Positions 43,771-54,935 of a stretch of 64,000 bases of DNA are shown piece by piece. Position numbers and translations under genes: made by a program. The notes under the pieces are model-generated. The model was given only the letters and a program-made list of their open reading frames with translations, was not told the origin of the DNA and did not search any database. Origin of the DNA: Isosphaeraceae bacterium (GTDB taxonomy: Bacteria > Planctomycetota > Planctomycetia > Isosphaerales > Isosphaeraceae); contig BPJS01000001.1 in the NCBI GenBank assembly GCA_026004735.1, positions 930,001-994,000 on the forward strand. Reading direction: 5' to 3'. Numbering within the stretch: position 1 is the first letter of the stretch; every line of letters starts with the position of its first letter.

Positions 43771-43793
<23 letters not shown>
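42789..43793 (+). CDS. HAF-repeat-like exported protein with PEP-CTERM sorting signal
   Basis: The start is either this ATG (334 residues) or a GTG at 42759 (344). A signal peptide runs over [17 protein letters not shown]. The body consists of repeated short units such as [32 protein letters not shown] and [12 protein letters not shown], resembling HAF-family extracellular repeats. The C-terminus is a textbook PEP-CTERM signal: VPEPSS, a hydrophobic stretch, then LGRRRVRPR. It should be sorted to the cell surface or matrix by an EpsH-type exosortase, which is not in this window. Its 3' end overlaps convergent acs by 23 bases. Confidence 0.85.
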
Positions 43794-45738
<1,945 letters not shown>

Positions 45739-45914
45739 GATCCACAAACCCCCTCAGAGCAAGCCCGTCGGCCGCCCTCGGATCTGGTAATAACAGTCCA
45801 TCGACCCCGCGCCGCGGCGGGCGACGATCATGCGGCTAGCCTAGGGGTCGCCGGACACGCCGTCAATTCTCCCGGCCGCCAGCTCAGGCCGCATTCGGCT
45901 CAGGCGACTTCCGC

Positions 45915-47381
45915 TCAAGCCGCTGCGATCTGGGCTCGGCCCCGCAGATAGGCCACGACCGCCTCCGCCGTCGCCTCGGCCGATCGGATGCAGTCCGGCA
46001 CGCCGACTCCGTCGAATGCATTGCCCGTGACGAACAGCCCAGGATGCGCTCGGAGCCGATCGCGAATCGCTGCCACCCGCGCCGCATGCCCGACCGTATA
46101 TTGAGGCATCGACCGTCGATGCCGCGCCACTCGGACCAGCAGGGGTTCCCCTCGCGCGCCGATCAGCTCGGCCAGCTCACGGCGGACCAACTGTTCGACC
46201 TGGTCGTCATCCAGATCAAATAGCGCCGGCTGCATCGCCCCACCCACAAAGACCCGCATCAAGACCGTGCCCGCCGGGGCCCGGTCCGCAAACTTGACGC
46301 TCGTAAACGAGACGGCCAGGATCGAACGACCCTCCACCGCCGGTACCACCACCCCAAAACCATCGAGCGGGTGTGCCACGGCGTCCCGCGCATAGGCCAA
46401 GTTCACGACGATCGACGAGGCATACGGAATCTCGCGCAACCGCTGAGCTAGCACGGGATCATACCCGTCAACCAGCCGCGCCGCGGCGTGGGCTTCGGTC
46501 GCCAGGACCACCGCCGACGCCTCAATCTCCCCACCATCAAACAGCTCCACCACCCACCGGCCCAACCGCTCAACCCACTCGACCCGCCGAACCGGCGTCG
46601 AAAGCCGCATCGCCCCTTCCGGCAACCGGGCGGCCAGCGCCCGCGGCAACGTCTCCATCCCACCGCGCAATGTCAGAAACAAGCCATACCGCGCTCCCGA
46701 CGACTCGCCTTCCACCGCCGAACCAATCCGCGCCTGCCGCCAGGCCGCCCGAATCAGACTCCCATGCCGACGCTCCATCTCCACAAATTGCGGCAGGGTC
46801 GCTGCCACGCTCAACTCGTTGGGATCGGCCGTGTAAATCCCACCCACCAGCGGCTGCACCAGCCGCTCCAGAACCTCGCGGCCCAGCCGCCGCCGCGCAA
46901 ACGACGCCAAACTCTCATCCCCCTGCTCATCACCACGCCGCGGCCAAATCAAGTCCAGCAACAGCCGCACCTTCCCTCGCCACGACAAAATCGGACTGGC
47001 CAGCACCGGCAACAACCGCGTCGGCGCCATCAGCACAAACCCTTCCGGCACCGGAACCAGCCGCTGACCCCGGACCACAAACGATCGCCGATGCGCTGGC
47101 TGAGTCCCCATCAACTCATCCCCAAGCCCCAGCTCACGGCACAATTCCACCGCCCAGGGCTTGGTCGTGATAAACGAATCGGCCCCACCCTCGAGCACAA
47201 ACCCCTCAACCCGCTCGGTCCAGATCGCCCCCCCCGCACGATCTTTGGCCTCCAGCACCACCACCGCCGACCTCAAACCGCCCACCGCGCTCAGTCGATA
47301 CGCCGTCGCCAGCCCGCTCAGACCTCCCCCGACCACCACCACCGGAAACGGCTTGACCCCATCGCGACTGATCGTACTCAT
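45915..47381 (-). CDS. hemG: Oxygen-dependent protoporphyrinogen/coproporphyrinogen oxidase (HemY type)
   Basis: The 488-residue protein starts at the ATG at 47381 behind GGGGAG. It opens with the dinucleotide-binding motif [20 protein letters not shown] and contains [60 protein letters not shown] and the C-terminal FAD contact [20 protein letters not shown]. It is a FAD enzyme of the penultimate or final heme steps. TIGR00562-type proteins are called HemG, HemY or CgoX depending on the organism; whether proto- or coproporphyrinogen is the substrate cannot be read here. The HemD-HemE fusion lies 1.8 kb away on the same strand. Confidence 0.9.
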   Translation of the reverse strand: MSTISRDGVKPFPVVVVGGGLSGLATAYRLSAVGGLRSAVVVLEAKDRAGGAIWTERVEGFVLEGGADSFITTKPWAVELCRELGLGDELMGTQPAHRRSFVVRGQRLVPVPEGFVLMAPTRLLPVLASPILSWRGKVRLLLDLIWPRRGDEQGDESLASFARRRLGREVLERLVQPLVGGIYTADPNELSVAATLPQFVEMERRHGSLIRAAWRQARIGSAVEGESSGARYGLFLTLRGGMETLPRALAARLPEGAMRLSTPVRRVEWVERLGRWVVELFDGGEIEASAVVLATEAHAAARLVDGYDPVLAQRLREIPYASSIVVNLAYARDAVAHPLDGFGVVVPAVEGRSILAVSFTSVKFADRAPAGTVLMRVFVGGAMQPALFDLDDDQVEQLVRRELAELIGARGEPLLVRVARHRRSMPQYTVGHAARVAAIRDRLRAHPGLFVTGNAFDGVGVPDCIRSAEATAEAVVAYLRGRAQIAAA

Positions 47382-47510
47382 CTTCGCTACGCTCCCCGAT
47401 CGCGCAACGCGACCGATCGGCGAGCACATCATGGCGGCTCGCTGATTGTTGAACAACAAATCATCTCAAGAAGATCGGGGGACGTCCACCACGTCCCCCG
47501 ATCGATCGCC

Positions 47511-47735
47511 TCAGTCCTGAGGTCCAGCGGGAGCCAGCCCCTGCAATCCCTTCGCCTTGCCCGCCGCCGATTCGGCGGCCGTACCCGTCGTTTCCGAAGT
47601 CGGCGTTGCGGCCTCCCCGGTCCGCGGGATGGTGTCCGGCACCGAAGGCCCAGACCCCTCTTCACCACAACCGCAAATCACGCTCAACGCAAAGAGCAAT
47701 GGCAGCAAAAGGGTTCGGTTGATTCTTGAACGCAT
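47511..47735 (-). CDS. Small lipoprotein downstream of a DUF1559 gene
   Basis: The 74-residue protein starts at the ATG at 47735 behind GAGGAG. Its N-terminus (MRSRINRTLLLPLLFALSVI) is a signal sequence ending in CGCGEE, so the lipidated Cys would be in ICGC. The remainder is a Ser/Thr/Gly/Ala-rich, probably disordered tail. It follows the DUF1559 gene by about 70 bases; such lipoprotein partners are common in planctomycetes, but no function is established. Confidence 0.7.
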   Translation of the reverse strand: MRSRINRTLLLPLLFALSVICGCGEEGSGPSVPDTIPRTGEAATPTSETTGTAAESAAGKAKGLQGLAPAGPQD

Positions 47736-47806
47736 CGTTCTCAAAACTCCTCGACCGCGCCAACGTGCCAGCCACGCCGGCGCGGTCCGTCTCGGGGTTT
47801 ACCGCC

Positions 47807-48853
47807 TCACTGCCAACTGCCCTCACTGATGGTCTCGCCGGCCGACTTCGTGCCCAGCGCCCGGTACGTCGCTAGGTCGATCGTCTCCTTGATAAATCGC
47901 ACCGATCCGTCGCCCAGCAGGAAATTGGCACCACCGGGATGCTGACTCCGGAATCCAAATTGCCCCATTTCCCGAGCCCGCGATTCCGGATTGAAGATCC
48001 AGCCGTCGATCCAGTTCGTCGGGGCCAGCGTGCCGGGCGGCTCCGGCGCCAGCATGTTCGCATTGATCCGCGGGACGGTATAAGCATATCCCTGAACCCG
48101 CGTCACGAACGGGCTGGACGTGTAGAGATACCAGAGGGTCCGGGTCCAGGTATTGAAGACCTTCACCCGCTCGCCCCGAAACCGCGACGTCTCCCCCACA
48201 AAGAGCGTTCCGCTCGTGCCGTCCAGCACGTCGCGAATGCCATAACTAAATTGCTTGGCAAACATGCCCGTCGGCTCGATCTCGGTCGGGCAGCCATACC
48301 ACCACCGGGTCACGTCATCCGTTCCCGCCACCCCGGCATAGGACGACCAACTGTAGGGGTTGGCGCTTTCGGTGGGAACCAAGAACGGCTGCTGCTGGCT
48401 CGACTCCGAGGGGCAGATGTACGACTTGACCCGAGCGAGCAAGGCCGTCGAATTGATCAGACCTCCGTGGCCAAATTGCGAAATGATCGGCCCGGCCGCT
48501 CCTGCCGGAAAGTCAAAGTTGATTGCATTGTAGAGCGTCCCACCCTCCATCTCGCTCAGGATGAACGTGAAGAGGCTGTGCCCGCGCTGACCAAACCCCC
48601 AAGTACCACCCGGACAGGGGTCCCAGTTTCCACCGGTGTCCACGCCCATCGGAAAGACACCGTACCGCGATTGATAATTGTGCAGCGCCACCCCAATCTG
48701 CTTGAGATTGTTGACGCACTGTGCCCGCCGAGCGGCCTCCCGCGCCGACTGCACGGCCGGCAGCAAGAGCGCAATCAGCACGCCAATGATGGCGATCACG
48801 ACCAGCAACTCAATCAACGTAAACCCACCACGCCGTGGACTCGTTTGGATCAT
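47807..48853 (-). CDS. DUF1559-family type II pseudopilin-like protein
   Basis: The start is the ATG at 48853, behind GGGAGA, giving 348 residues. The N-terminal methylation signal [20 protein letters not shown] is preceded by RRG, as in type IV/II pseudopilins. The conserved phrase [27 protein letters not shown], the H-x9-DG motif ([12 protein letters not shown]) and the end motif ALGTKSAGE are diagnostic of the large planctomycete DUF1559 family. Each genome has dozens; the role is thought to be export or pilus-like assembly at the envelope. A lipoprotein gene follows at once. Confidence 0.93.
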   Translation of the reverse strand: MIQTSPRRGGFTLIELLVVIAIIGVLIALLLPAVQSAREAARRAQCVNNLKQIGVALHNYQSRYGVFPMGVDTGGNWDPCPGGTWGFGQRGHSLFTFILSEMEGGTLYNAINFDFPAGAAGPIISQFGHGGLINSTALLARVKSYICPSESSQQQPFLVPTESANPYSWSSYAGVAGTDDVTRWWYGCPTEIEPTGMFAKQFSYGIRDVLDGTSGTLFVGETSRFRGERVKVFNTWTRTLWYLYTSSPFVTRVQGYAYTVPRINANMLAPEPPGTLAPTNWIDGWIFNPESRAREMGQFGFRSQHPGGANFLLGDGSVRFIKETIDLATYRALGTKSAGETISEGSWQ

Positions 48854-49223
48854 CTCGGCGTTCTCCCAAAGACGACGAAAAATGATGTCGATCGGGGAGA
48901 GGCCCGAGGCGGACATCGCCCTCCCAGGTGGCCCCAGGAAGCAGTCGACCGCTTCGTGTCTCGATCGCGGTCAAGGGCGCCTCAGCCAACGACCTCAGAA
49001 TCGACCTAGGAACACGGCCGTCCCAACCCCGCAGCTCCCGATGCCACGGGCAGCCAGCCCCAGGCGACACGTCGCCCAGTCGCCTTGACCAATTCCATAT
49101 CATGAGTCTTTCGCAAGAGTTTCTTCAAGCTATCCTCGTCCATTTACGACCACACAGATGCATGCATGCTTGTATCCCCGCGGTCGCCTGCGTGGGGATT
49201 GATCGACTCGATGCAGAGCCAAG
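48854..49223. other. Intergenic region upstream of the DUF1559 gene
   Basis: These 370 bp contain no supportable gene. The stretch 49090-49180 is AT-rich for this genome and, read on the minus strand, has TTGAAG about 18 bases before CATGAT, a possible promoter for the DUF1559 gene. A gatgcatgcatgc tandem palindrome at about 49156 stands out but has no known role. Confidence 0.3.
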
Positions 49224-51224
49224 CTACCGACTTGACGCTTCGTGCACGTAATCGACCAGGGCACGCACCCGATCGACGGGCGTGCCTGGCAAAATTCCGT
49301 GACCGAGATTGAAGATATGGCCGGGTCGGTCGGCGGCCTGCTGGAGGATCCGGTCAGCCTGCGCCCTCACCGTTTCGACCGGCCCGAGCAGGACCGCTGG
49401 ATCCAGGTTGCCCTGGACGGCAACGTCCGGGCCGAGCCGGTCCCAGGCGTTGTCCAGGTCGACGCGCCAGTCCAGGCCGATCACCTGTCCGCCGGCATCG
49501 CGTTGCAGTTCCAGAAGGGATCCCGTCCCCGTGCCAAAGTGGATCGCAGGCACGGTTTGGGGAAGCCGCGCGAACAAGCGGCAAAGGTGAGGTTGGACGT
49601 AGTCGCGGTAGTCGGCCGGGGCGAGGGTTCCGACCCAGCTATCGAAGAGTTGCAGGGCCTGAGCGCCGGCCTCTGCCTGGGCGGTCAGATAGGCCGCGGT
49701 CGCGTCCGTCAGTCGCTCCATCAGCGCGTGCCAGGCGCCGGGGTCGCGGTACATGAAGGCCTTGGCGCGGTCGTAGTGCCGGGAACCGCCCCCTTCGATC
49801 GCGTAGCAGGCCAGAGTGAACGGCGCACCGGCGAATCCAATCAGCGGTAGGTCGGCCCGCAGCCCGCCGCGAATCAAACGGACTGCGTCCAGGACGAACC
49901 CCAATGCCTCGACATCGAAGGGTCGGAGGCGGTCGACATCGGCGGCCGTTCGCACCGGATTGTGGATGACCGGCCCCTCGCCGCGGGAGAACTCCAGGTC
50001 GAATCCGAGCGGCTCGAGGATGAGCAGAATGTCGGCGAAGAGAATAGCGGCGTCCACGCCCAGTTGCTCGGCCGCCGAAATCGTGACCTCGGCGGCCAAT
50101 TCCGGCGTGCGGCACAGTTCCAGGAAGCCAACCCGTGCCCGCAGAGCCCGGTACTCCGGCATATACCGCCCCGCTTGACGCATCAGCCAGATCGGCGTCA
50201 CCCCGCTCGGTTCGCGGCGACAGGCTCGCAGGAAGGGGCTTTCCCGGAGCCGATCCGATTGGGCGGGCGCGGCGCGGGTCGGCTCGGCCGGGCTGCTCGC
50301 ACCGAACGCCGCCGGCCCCAGCCGGCCCGCTTTCTGAACCTGGCGCCAGCCTCGTCCCAGCGTTGCGACTAAATGGCCCATTTTCGGATGGTCGGGAACA
50401 AGGTCCGGCTCCACCCCCGCCGCCCGGAGCGCTTCACTGGTCGTCGGACCGACCGAGGCGACGATCACCGCCTCGCGCAACGCCCTCCGCAGCTCCGACT
50501 CCAACCGCATCGACCGGGCGATCTCAAACAGGTGGACCACCTGCTGCGCCGATGTGAGGGCCACGGCGCCTAACCGTTCCTTGCAGATCATGCGGACGAC
50601 TTGTCGCAGAGCGATCAAGTCGTCGGGCAGTGCCCAGCGATAGACTGGAACGCGTGTCACGACCGCCCCCCGAGCCGTCAGGGCCTCGATCAGTTCAGTA
50701 GGCGGCTGTCCGTACTCCTGAATCGCGATCCGCCGGCCGGCCACGCTTCCCGCCGCGTCGATCGCCGCCAACAACTCCCGCCAGGTGTTCGGCTCCGGGG
50801 CGACGACCGCCGGTGTCAGGCCCCAGTCTCGCACGACGGCCTGCGGCTTCGGGCCCCGAACGATCAAGCGGACGCCTCGCAGCGCCTCGATCCATTCCAC
50901 CGGACCGAGCTCAGCCGCCACCGCTTCGGCCAGGTAGCGGGCCCCCACGCCGGTCAGCAAAATGACGTCGTCAAACCGTCCGGCCCGCAGACCGCGGGCG
51001 AAGGCCAGCGCGTCGGGATTCTCCGACAACGGCTCCTCACGCAACGCACCCGCCGGCACAGGAACCCCCCCTTGACGGCCGACCAGTTCGGCCATCGCTC
51101 CGGCCATCCGACTCTCAAAGACGGCAACACGCAGCCCAGCCAATCCTCCGGCGGTCGTCTCGGCCTGCACCATCGGGAGGCTCTCACTCGCGCATCGAAC
51201 AACCAGGGCAGGGGACGTGACCAC
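49224..51224 (-). CDS. hemE: Fusion of uroporphyrinogen-III synthase (HemD) and uroporphyrinogen decarboxylase (HemE)
   Basis: The 666-residue protein starts with GTG behind GGGAGG. Residues about 28-290 match HemD: GLRVAVFESRMAGAMAELV, DDVILLTGVGARYLAEAV, VTRVPVYRWALPDD and AVALTSAQQVVHLFEIA, then VIVASVGPTTSEALRAAGV. After a 40-residue linker, residues 330-666 are HemE: WLMRQAGRYMPEYRALR, ILFADILLILEPLGF (catalytic Asp), FAGAPFTLACYAIEGGGS, GLDWRVDLDNAWDRLG and FNLGHGILPGTPVDRV. The protein would close the ring of hydroxymethylbilane and then decarboxylate uroporphyrinogen III, a direct handover. The domain order and direct fusion are unusual. HemG is downstream on the same strand. Confidence 0.9.
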   Translation of the reverse strand: MVTSPALVVRCASESLPMVQAETTAGGLAGLRVAVFESRMAGAMAELVGRQGGVPVPAGALREEPLSENPDALAFARGLRAGRFDDVILLTGVGARYLAEAVAAELGPVEWIEALRGVRLIVRGPKPQAVVRDWGLTPAVVAPEPNTWRELLAAIDAAGSVAGRRIAIQEYGQPPTELIEALTARGAVVTRVPVYRWALPDDLIALRQVVRMICKERLGAVALTSAQQVVHLFEIARSMRLESELRRALREAVIVASVGPTTSEALRAAGVEPDLVPDHPKMGHLVATLGRGWRQVQKAGRLGPAAFGASSPAEPTRAAPAQSDRLRESPFLRACRREPSGVTPIWLMRQAGRYMPEYRALRARVGFLELCRTPELAAEVTISAAEQLGVDAAILFADILLILEPLGFDLEFSRGEGPVIHNPVRTAADVDRLRPFDVEALGFVLDAVRLIRGGLRADLPLIGFAGAPFTLACYAIEGGGSRHYDRAKAFMYRDPGAWHALMERLTDATAAYLTAQAEAGAQALQLFDSWVGTLAPADYRDYVQPHLCRLFARLPQTVPAIHFGTGTGSLLELQRDAGGQVIGLDWRVDLDNAWDRLGPDVAVQGNLDPAVLLGPVETVRAQADRILQQAADRPGHIFNLGHGILPGTPVDRVRALVDYVHEASSR

Positions 51225-51290
51225 GACGCCCCAGCCTCCCTAAGATATCCGATGTACGCCTCAGAATGCCTGGGGCGAGCCTAATCCCGG

Positions 51291-52193
51291 ATGCATGGTC
51301 CCGTGGACGATCCTGCCCACACCTTCGCGTCAGGAACAGCCGACGTCACCCCACGCCCCACCGAGGACGAGCAGCTCTTCGCCCGCCGCCGTCCGACCCG
51401 CTTGACGCCGCAACCCCGCATCCCGGCCCTCGGCGAGTTCCGCGACACCGACCCCTGGCGCGTGCTGCGGATTCAAGGCGAGTTCGTCCACGGCTTCAAC
51501 ATGATGGCCGAGATCGCCGCGGCCATCGCCGTTTTCGGTTCCGCCCGGCTCGTCCCCGGCCACCCCGACTACGAGGCGGCGCTCGAGCTCGGTCGCAAAC
51601 TCGCGCAGACCGGCTTCGCCGTCATCACCGGCGGCGGCCCCGGCATCATGGAAGCCGCCAACCGCGGCGCTCGCGAGGCCGGCGGCGTCTCCATCGGCTG
51701 CAACATCGAACTGCCCCACGAACAGGCCCCCAACCCCTACGCCAATATCCAGATCAATTTCCGCTACTTCTTCGTCCGCAAAACGATGTTCGTCAAATAC
51801 GCCGACGGGTTTGTCATTCTCCCCGGCGGCTTCGGAACCCTCGACGAACTGTTCGAAGCCCTCACTCTGGTTCAAGTCGGTAAAATCCGCCATTTCCCCA
51901 TCGTCCTCTACAACTCCCGCTTCTGGCGCGGACTGACCGACTGGATCCGCGATCGCCTCCTCGACGGCGGCATGATCTCGCCCGATGACCTCGACTTGCT
52001 CGTCGTCACCGACTCGGTCGACGAGGCCGTCCGCATCGTGCGCGACTGCTACGAAAACCAATGCTGGAGCGGCCCGACCCGCCAACTCCAGAACTCCCCG
52101 TCCCACGATTGCGCCCTGGTCCGCGCCCTCCGCGCGCGGGGCAACGACCTCAGCGCTCCAGCGCCCGACCTCCCAGATCCCGACCCCTCATGA
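51291..52193 (+). CDS. LOG-family (TIGR00730) nucleoside 5'-monophosphate phosphoribohydrolase
   Basis: The 300-residue protein has a 65-residue N-terminal extension, then the Rossmann-like domain starting AIAVFGSARLVPGHPDYEAA. The family motifs are VITGGGPGIMEAANRGA and LPGGFGTLDELFEALTLVQ (PGGxGTxxE). The Arg in YFFVRKTMFVKYADGFVI is also conserved. Relatives release free base from cytokinin or purine/pyrimidine nucleotide monophosphates; the bacterial substrate is often AMP or pyrimidine nucleotide. The C-terminus has a 55-residue tail rich in Pro and Asp. Its stop overlaps the next start (ATGA), suggesting coupling. Confidence 0.9.
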   Translation: MHGPVDDPAHTFASGTADVTPRPTEDEQLFARRRPTRLTPQPRIPALGEFRDTDPWRVLRIQGEFVHGFNMMAEIAAAIAVFGSARLVPGHPDYEAALELGRKLAQTGFAVITGGGPGIMEAANRGAREAGGVSIGCNIELPHEQAPNPYANIQINFRYFFVRKTMFVKYADGFVILPGGFGTLDELFEALTLVQVGKIRHFPIVLYNSRFWRGLTDWIRDRLLDGGMISPDDLDLLVVTDSVDEAVRIVRDCYENQCWSGPTRQLQNSPSHDCALVRALRARGNDLSAPAPDLPDPDPS

Positions 52194-53374
52194 CCACGCC
52201 CACCCCTCCGCCCGAGATCAATACGCTGGCCGCCACGCTCGCCTCCGAAGGCCCCGCCGCCGCCCTCGACCAGCTCATCGCCACTGCCCACTCCCGCGGC
52301 GAACCGCGAACCCTCCTCGAGGCCCTCCTCCTCAAAGCCCGGTACGAACTGGGGCTGCCCCTGGTTGCTCCCGGCCCGCTGGCCACGCTCCCCGAACCGG
52401 CCCGAACCCACTACGAAGACCGCTACATCGACGCCCTGCGCCGCGTCGGCCGGATGCTCCTGGACCGAGGAGAGATCGTCGCCGCCTGGCCCTATTACCG
52501 GACCATCGGCGAGCCGCAGCCGGTCGCCGAGGCCCTCGAGGCCGTCCAGCTCGAACCCGGTGACGAACGGCTCGCGCCCCTGCTCGACGTCGCGCTCTAC
52601 GGTGGCGCCCACCCCCTCCGCGGCCATCGCTGGGTGCTCGAACACCACGGCACCTGCGCGGCCATCACCGCCTTTGAACACCTGCCGGCCGATCCGGCCA
52701 TCCGCGGCCCCGCCGCCGCCGCCCTGATCGCCGCCGTCCACCGTCAACTAGCCGACAACCTTCGCGCGGAGCTGGCCCGATCCGGCCAGGTCCGCCCTGA
52801 CCCCGAGCTGCCGATCCCCGCCCTGATCGCCGGCCGCGACTTCCTGTTCGACGACGACGCCTACCATATCGACATTTCCCACCTCGCCGCCGTTGTCCGC
52901 CTGGCCCCTCTGGTCGAGGACCGCGCCATCCTGCTTAAAGCCTTGGAGCTGTGCGAGTACGGCCGCCGCCTTTCGCCGAGGCTCCGCTATGACGACCCGC
53001 CGCCATTCGAAAAAACGTACGAAGACCACGCCGTCTATCTGAGCGCTCTGCTCGGCCGCGAGGTCGAGTCCGCGCTGGCCCATTTCCGGGCCAAGCTCAG
53101 TCCCGCCGGCGACGATCCCGAAACCAACGCGGCCGTCGCCCAAGTGCTGGTACGTCTGCTCGTTCGACTCGGCCGACTCGACGAGGCGATCGAGTTGGCC
53201 GACGCTCACCTGGCGGCCTGGCCCGAGAACATGCCCGGTGTTCCCGGTCTGGCCGAACTGTGCCGCCGCGCTGGTCAATTTGACCGCCTGGCCGACTCCG
53301 CTGCCCGGCGCGGCGACCTGGCCGGCTTCCTTGCCGCTCGTCTTGCGGCCTCCGGGTCTGGCCCGACTGCGTAG
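52190..53374 (+). CDS. Hypothetical TPR/HEAT-like helical protein
   Basis: The 394-residue protein begins at the ATG overlapping the LOG-family stop. It is almost entirely helical and Ala/Leu/Arg-rich, with tetratricopeptide-like phrases such as LLEALLLKARYELGLPL, RVGRMLLDRGEIVAAWPYYR, LVRLLVRLGRLDEAIELADAHLA and LAELCRRAGQFDRLADSAARRG. A conserved-looking middle block contains PIPALIAGRDFLFDDDAYHIDISHLAAVVRLA split by short loops. I do not recognise a family. Translational coupling suggests a link with the LOG-family enzyme, but its role is unknown. Confidence 0.8.
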   Translation: MTTPTPPPEINTLAATLASEGPAAALDQLIATAHSRGEPRTLLEALLLKARYELGLPLVAPGPLATLPEPARTHYEDRYIDALRRVGRMLLDRGEIVAAWPYYRTIGEPQPVAEALEAVQLEPGDERLAPLLDVALYGGAHPLRGHRWVLEHHGTCAAITAFEHLPADPAIRGPAAAALIAAVHRQLADNLRAELARSGQVRPDPELPIPALIAGRDFLFDDDAYHIDISHLAAVVRLAPLVEDRAILLKALELCEYGRRLSPRLRYDDPPPFEKTYEDHAVYLSALLGREVESALAHFRAKLSPAGDDPETNAAVAQVLVRLLVRLGRLDEAIELADAHLAAWPENMPGVPGLAELCRRAGQFDRLADSAARRGDLAGFLAARLAASGSGPTA

Positions 53375-53410
53375 GATTCCCTAGCAGGCTGCCCTCCTCC
53401 GGGGCGACAC

Positions 53411-53425
53411 GAGCCAGACTGGCTC
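53411..53425 (+). terminator. Short hairpin downstream of the TPR-like gene
   Basis: GAGCCA-GAC-TGGCTC forms a perfect six-base stem with a three-base loop 37 bases after the stop. No T-run follows, so terminator function is uncertain. Confidence 0.25.
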
Positions 53426-53495
53426 CACCGTCGCGTTCCCGCGGAGTGATTCGCCCGCGACGACCGTTGTTCTCACTACCCGGGGACTGTGTGTC

Positions 53496-53822
53496 ATGGC
53501 CGCCACCGTCCGAGTGCCCGACGCCCGCGAGGTCGACCGTATCCTCGCCTTGGTGACGGTCGTTGACCCGGGTCGCGTCGACGCTTTCCTCGAACGCTGC
53601 GTCGTCGGTTCCCGATGGCGTGCCCACATCCGGACCGCGGTCGTCTCGGCCCGGGTGCTTGAGCGCGCCCCGCTTGGGAGCTTCGATGAACGCGTCTGCA
53701 CCTGTCTGACCCTTGGCTTGGATCTCCCGGTACCGGTCGAGCCTCGCCTCCGCTTTCAACTTGTCGCCCACGACGACCCGAACCTGTCCGCCACCGCGAT
53801 CGTGCGGCCCTGGGGTGGCTGA
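53496..53822 (+). CDS. Small hypothetical protein
   Basis: The 108-residue protein starts at an ATG preceded by GGGGAC. Its third codon positions are G or C almost throughout, and the amino acid pattern looks foldable: a short helix, then SFDERVCTCLTLGLDLPVP and LRFQLVAHDDPNLSATAIV. A reading frame on the opposite strand covers the same DNA but has a composition typical of a shadow. I recognise no family. It lies between the TPR-like gene and the ABC transporter, all on the plus strand. Confidence 0.55.
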   Translation: MAATVRVPDAREVDRILALVTVVDPGRVDAFLERCVVGSRWRAHIRTAVVSARVLERAPLGSFDERVCTCLTLGLDLPVPVEPRLRFQLVAHDDPNLSATAIVRPWGG

Positions 53823-54003
53823 CCCCGCCTCACCGTGCGGCTTGTGTGCGGCCGTTGCGGGCAGTCCGGTAAGACCGAGCCAACCGATCACCGAACGAGC
53901 GGCACGTTTCTCCCTCGCCCCGCTCGAATCTCCCGATTAGACTCAACTCGCTTGTCTCGACGACGCAACCTCGACGACATCAGAGGGGAAGGCCCGGCCC
54001 GCG

Positions 54004-54930
54004 ATGATCCGCGTCCGCGACCTGCGGGTCGACTACGACACGACTTGTGCCGTCCGCGACCTGAGCCTGGATGTCGCTCCTGGCGATGTGTGCGGCTTGA
54101 TCGGTCCGAACGGCGCGGGCAAGACCTCGACCATGCGTGCTCTGCTCGGCCTGGTGGAGCCGACCTACGGCGAAATTGAGGTCGCCGGGGTCGACATGCG
54201 CGAGCGTCCCCGCGACGCCGCCCGGCTCGTCGGCTTCATGCCCGACTTCCCCCCACTCTATGAGGACCTGCTCTGCTGGGAGTTTTTAGACCTGTTCGCT
54301 GCCAGTTACGACGTTCCTCGCCGCCTCCGCCGCGAACGGGTCGACACCGTGCTCGACCTGGTCGGCTTGGCCGCCAAACGCGAAGCCCCGGCCGCCGAAC
54401 TCTCCCGCGGCATGCGTCAACGGCTCATGCTCGCCAAGACCTTGCTGCCCGACCCGAAGGTGCTCGTCCTGGACGAGCCTGCCAGTGGCGTCGACCCTCT
54501 GGGGCGGATCGACCTGAAGAACATCCTCAAAGCCCAGGCCGATGCCGGCAAGGCCGTCCTCATCTCGTCCCATATCCTCGCCGAGATGAGCGAGTTCTGC
54601 ACGACGATGGCGATTATGGAGAAGGGCCGACTCATCGTCGCCGGGTCGATCGAGACGATTCGCCACGAGGTCATGGGCGGCAGCACCCTCTCGGTCGAGG
54701 TGCTCGGCGACCCCGCCCTGTTTCTCTCCTTGGTGCGTGACGACCCCCGCGCTAGCGACATCCAACAGCGCGCGGGCCATTACGTCTTCCGTTACGGCGG
54801 TACCCCAGATGCCGCCGCCGACCTGCTCGCCCGCCTGGTCGCCGCCGGCGTTCGAATCGCCTCGTTTCAACGCCACAAGGAAGGGCTGGAGGAACTCTTC
54901 CTCCGCATCGGTGCCCGAGAGGTCTCCTGA
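54004..54930 (+). CDS. ABC transporter ATP-binding protein
   Basis: The 308-residue protein is a classic ABC ATPase of the ABC-2 export type: Walker A GPNGAGKTSTMRALLGLV, the Q-loop region FMPDFPPLYEDLLCWEFL, signature AELSRGMRQRLMLAKTLL, Walker B VLVLDEPASGVDP and the H-loop ISSHILAEMSEFC. About 90 residues after the H-loop form an accessory domain ending in HKEGLEELFLRIGAREVS, as in CcmA- or DrrA-like exporters. It ends five bases before the permease gene. The substrate is unknown. Confidence 0.9.
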   Translation: MIRVRDLRVDYDTTCAVRDLSLDVAPGDVCGLIGPNGAGKTSTMRALLGLVEPTYGEIEVAGVDMRERPRDAARLVGFMPDFPPLYEDLLCWEFLDLFAASYDVPRRLRRERVDTVLDLVGLAAKREAPAAELSRGMRQRLMLAKTLLPDPKVLVLDEPASGVDPLGRIDLKNILKAQADAGKAVLISSHILAEMSEFCTTMAIMEKGRLIVAGSIETIRHEVMGGSTLSVEVLGDPALFLSLVRDDPRASDIQQRAGHYVFRYGGTPDAAADLLARLVAAGVRIASFQRHKEGLEELFLRIGAREVS

Positions 54931-54935
54931 GAGCC

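Noticed and set aside
45754..45831. 25-codon frame in phase with and just upstream of acs
   Set aside because: It has no ribosome-binding site and ends inside the acs ribosome-binding region. A leader peptide cannot be excluded, but nothing supports it.
53097..53891. 264-codon minus-strand frame over the small hypothetical gene
   Set aside because: Its composition is Gly/Arg/Asp-rich and it runs antisense to the TPR-like gene; the plus-strand genes explain the coding bias.
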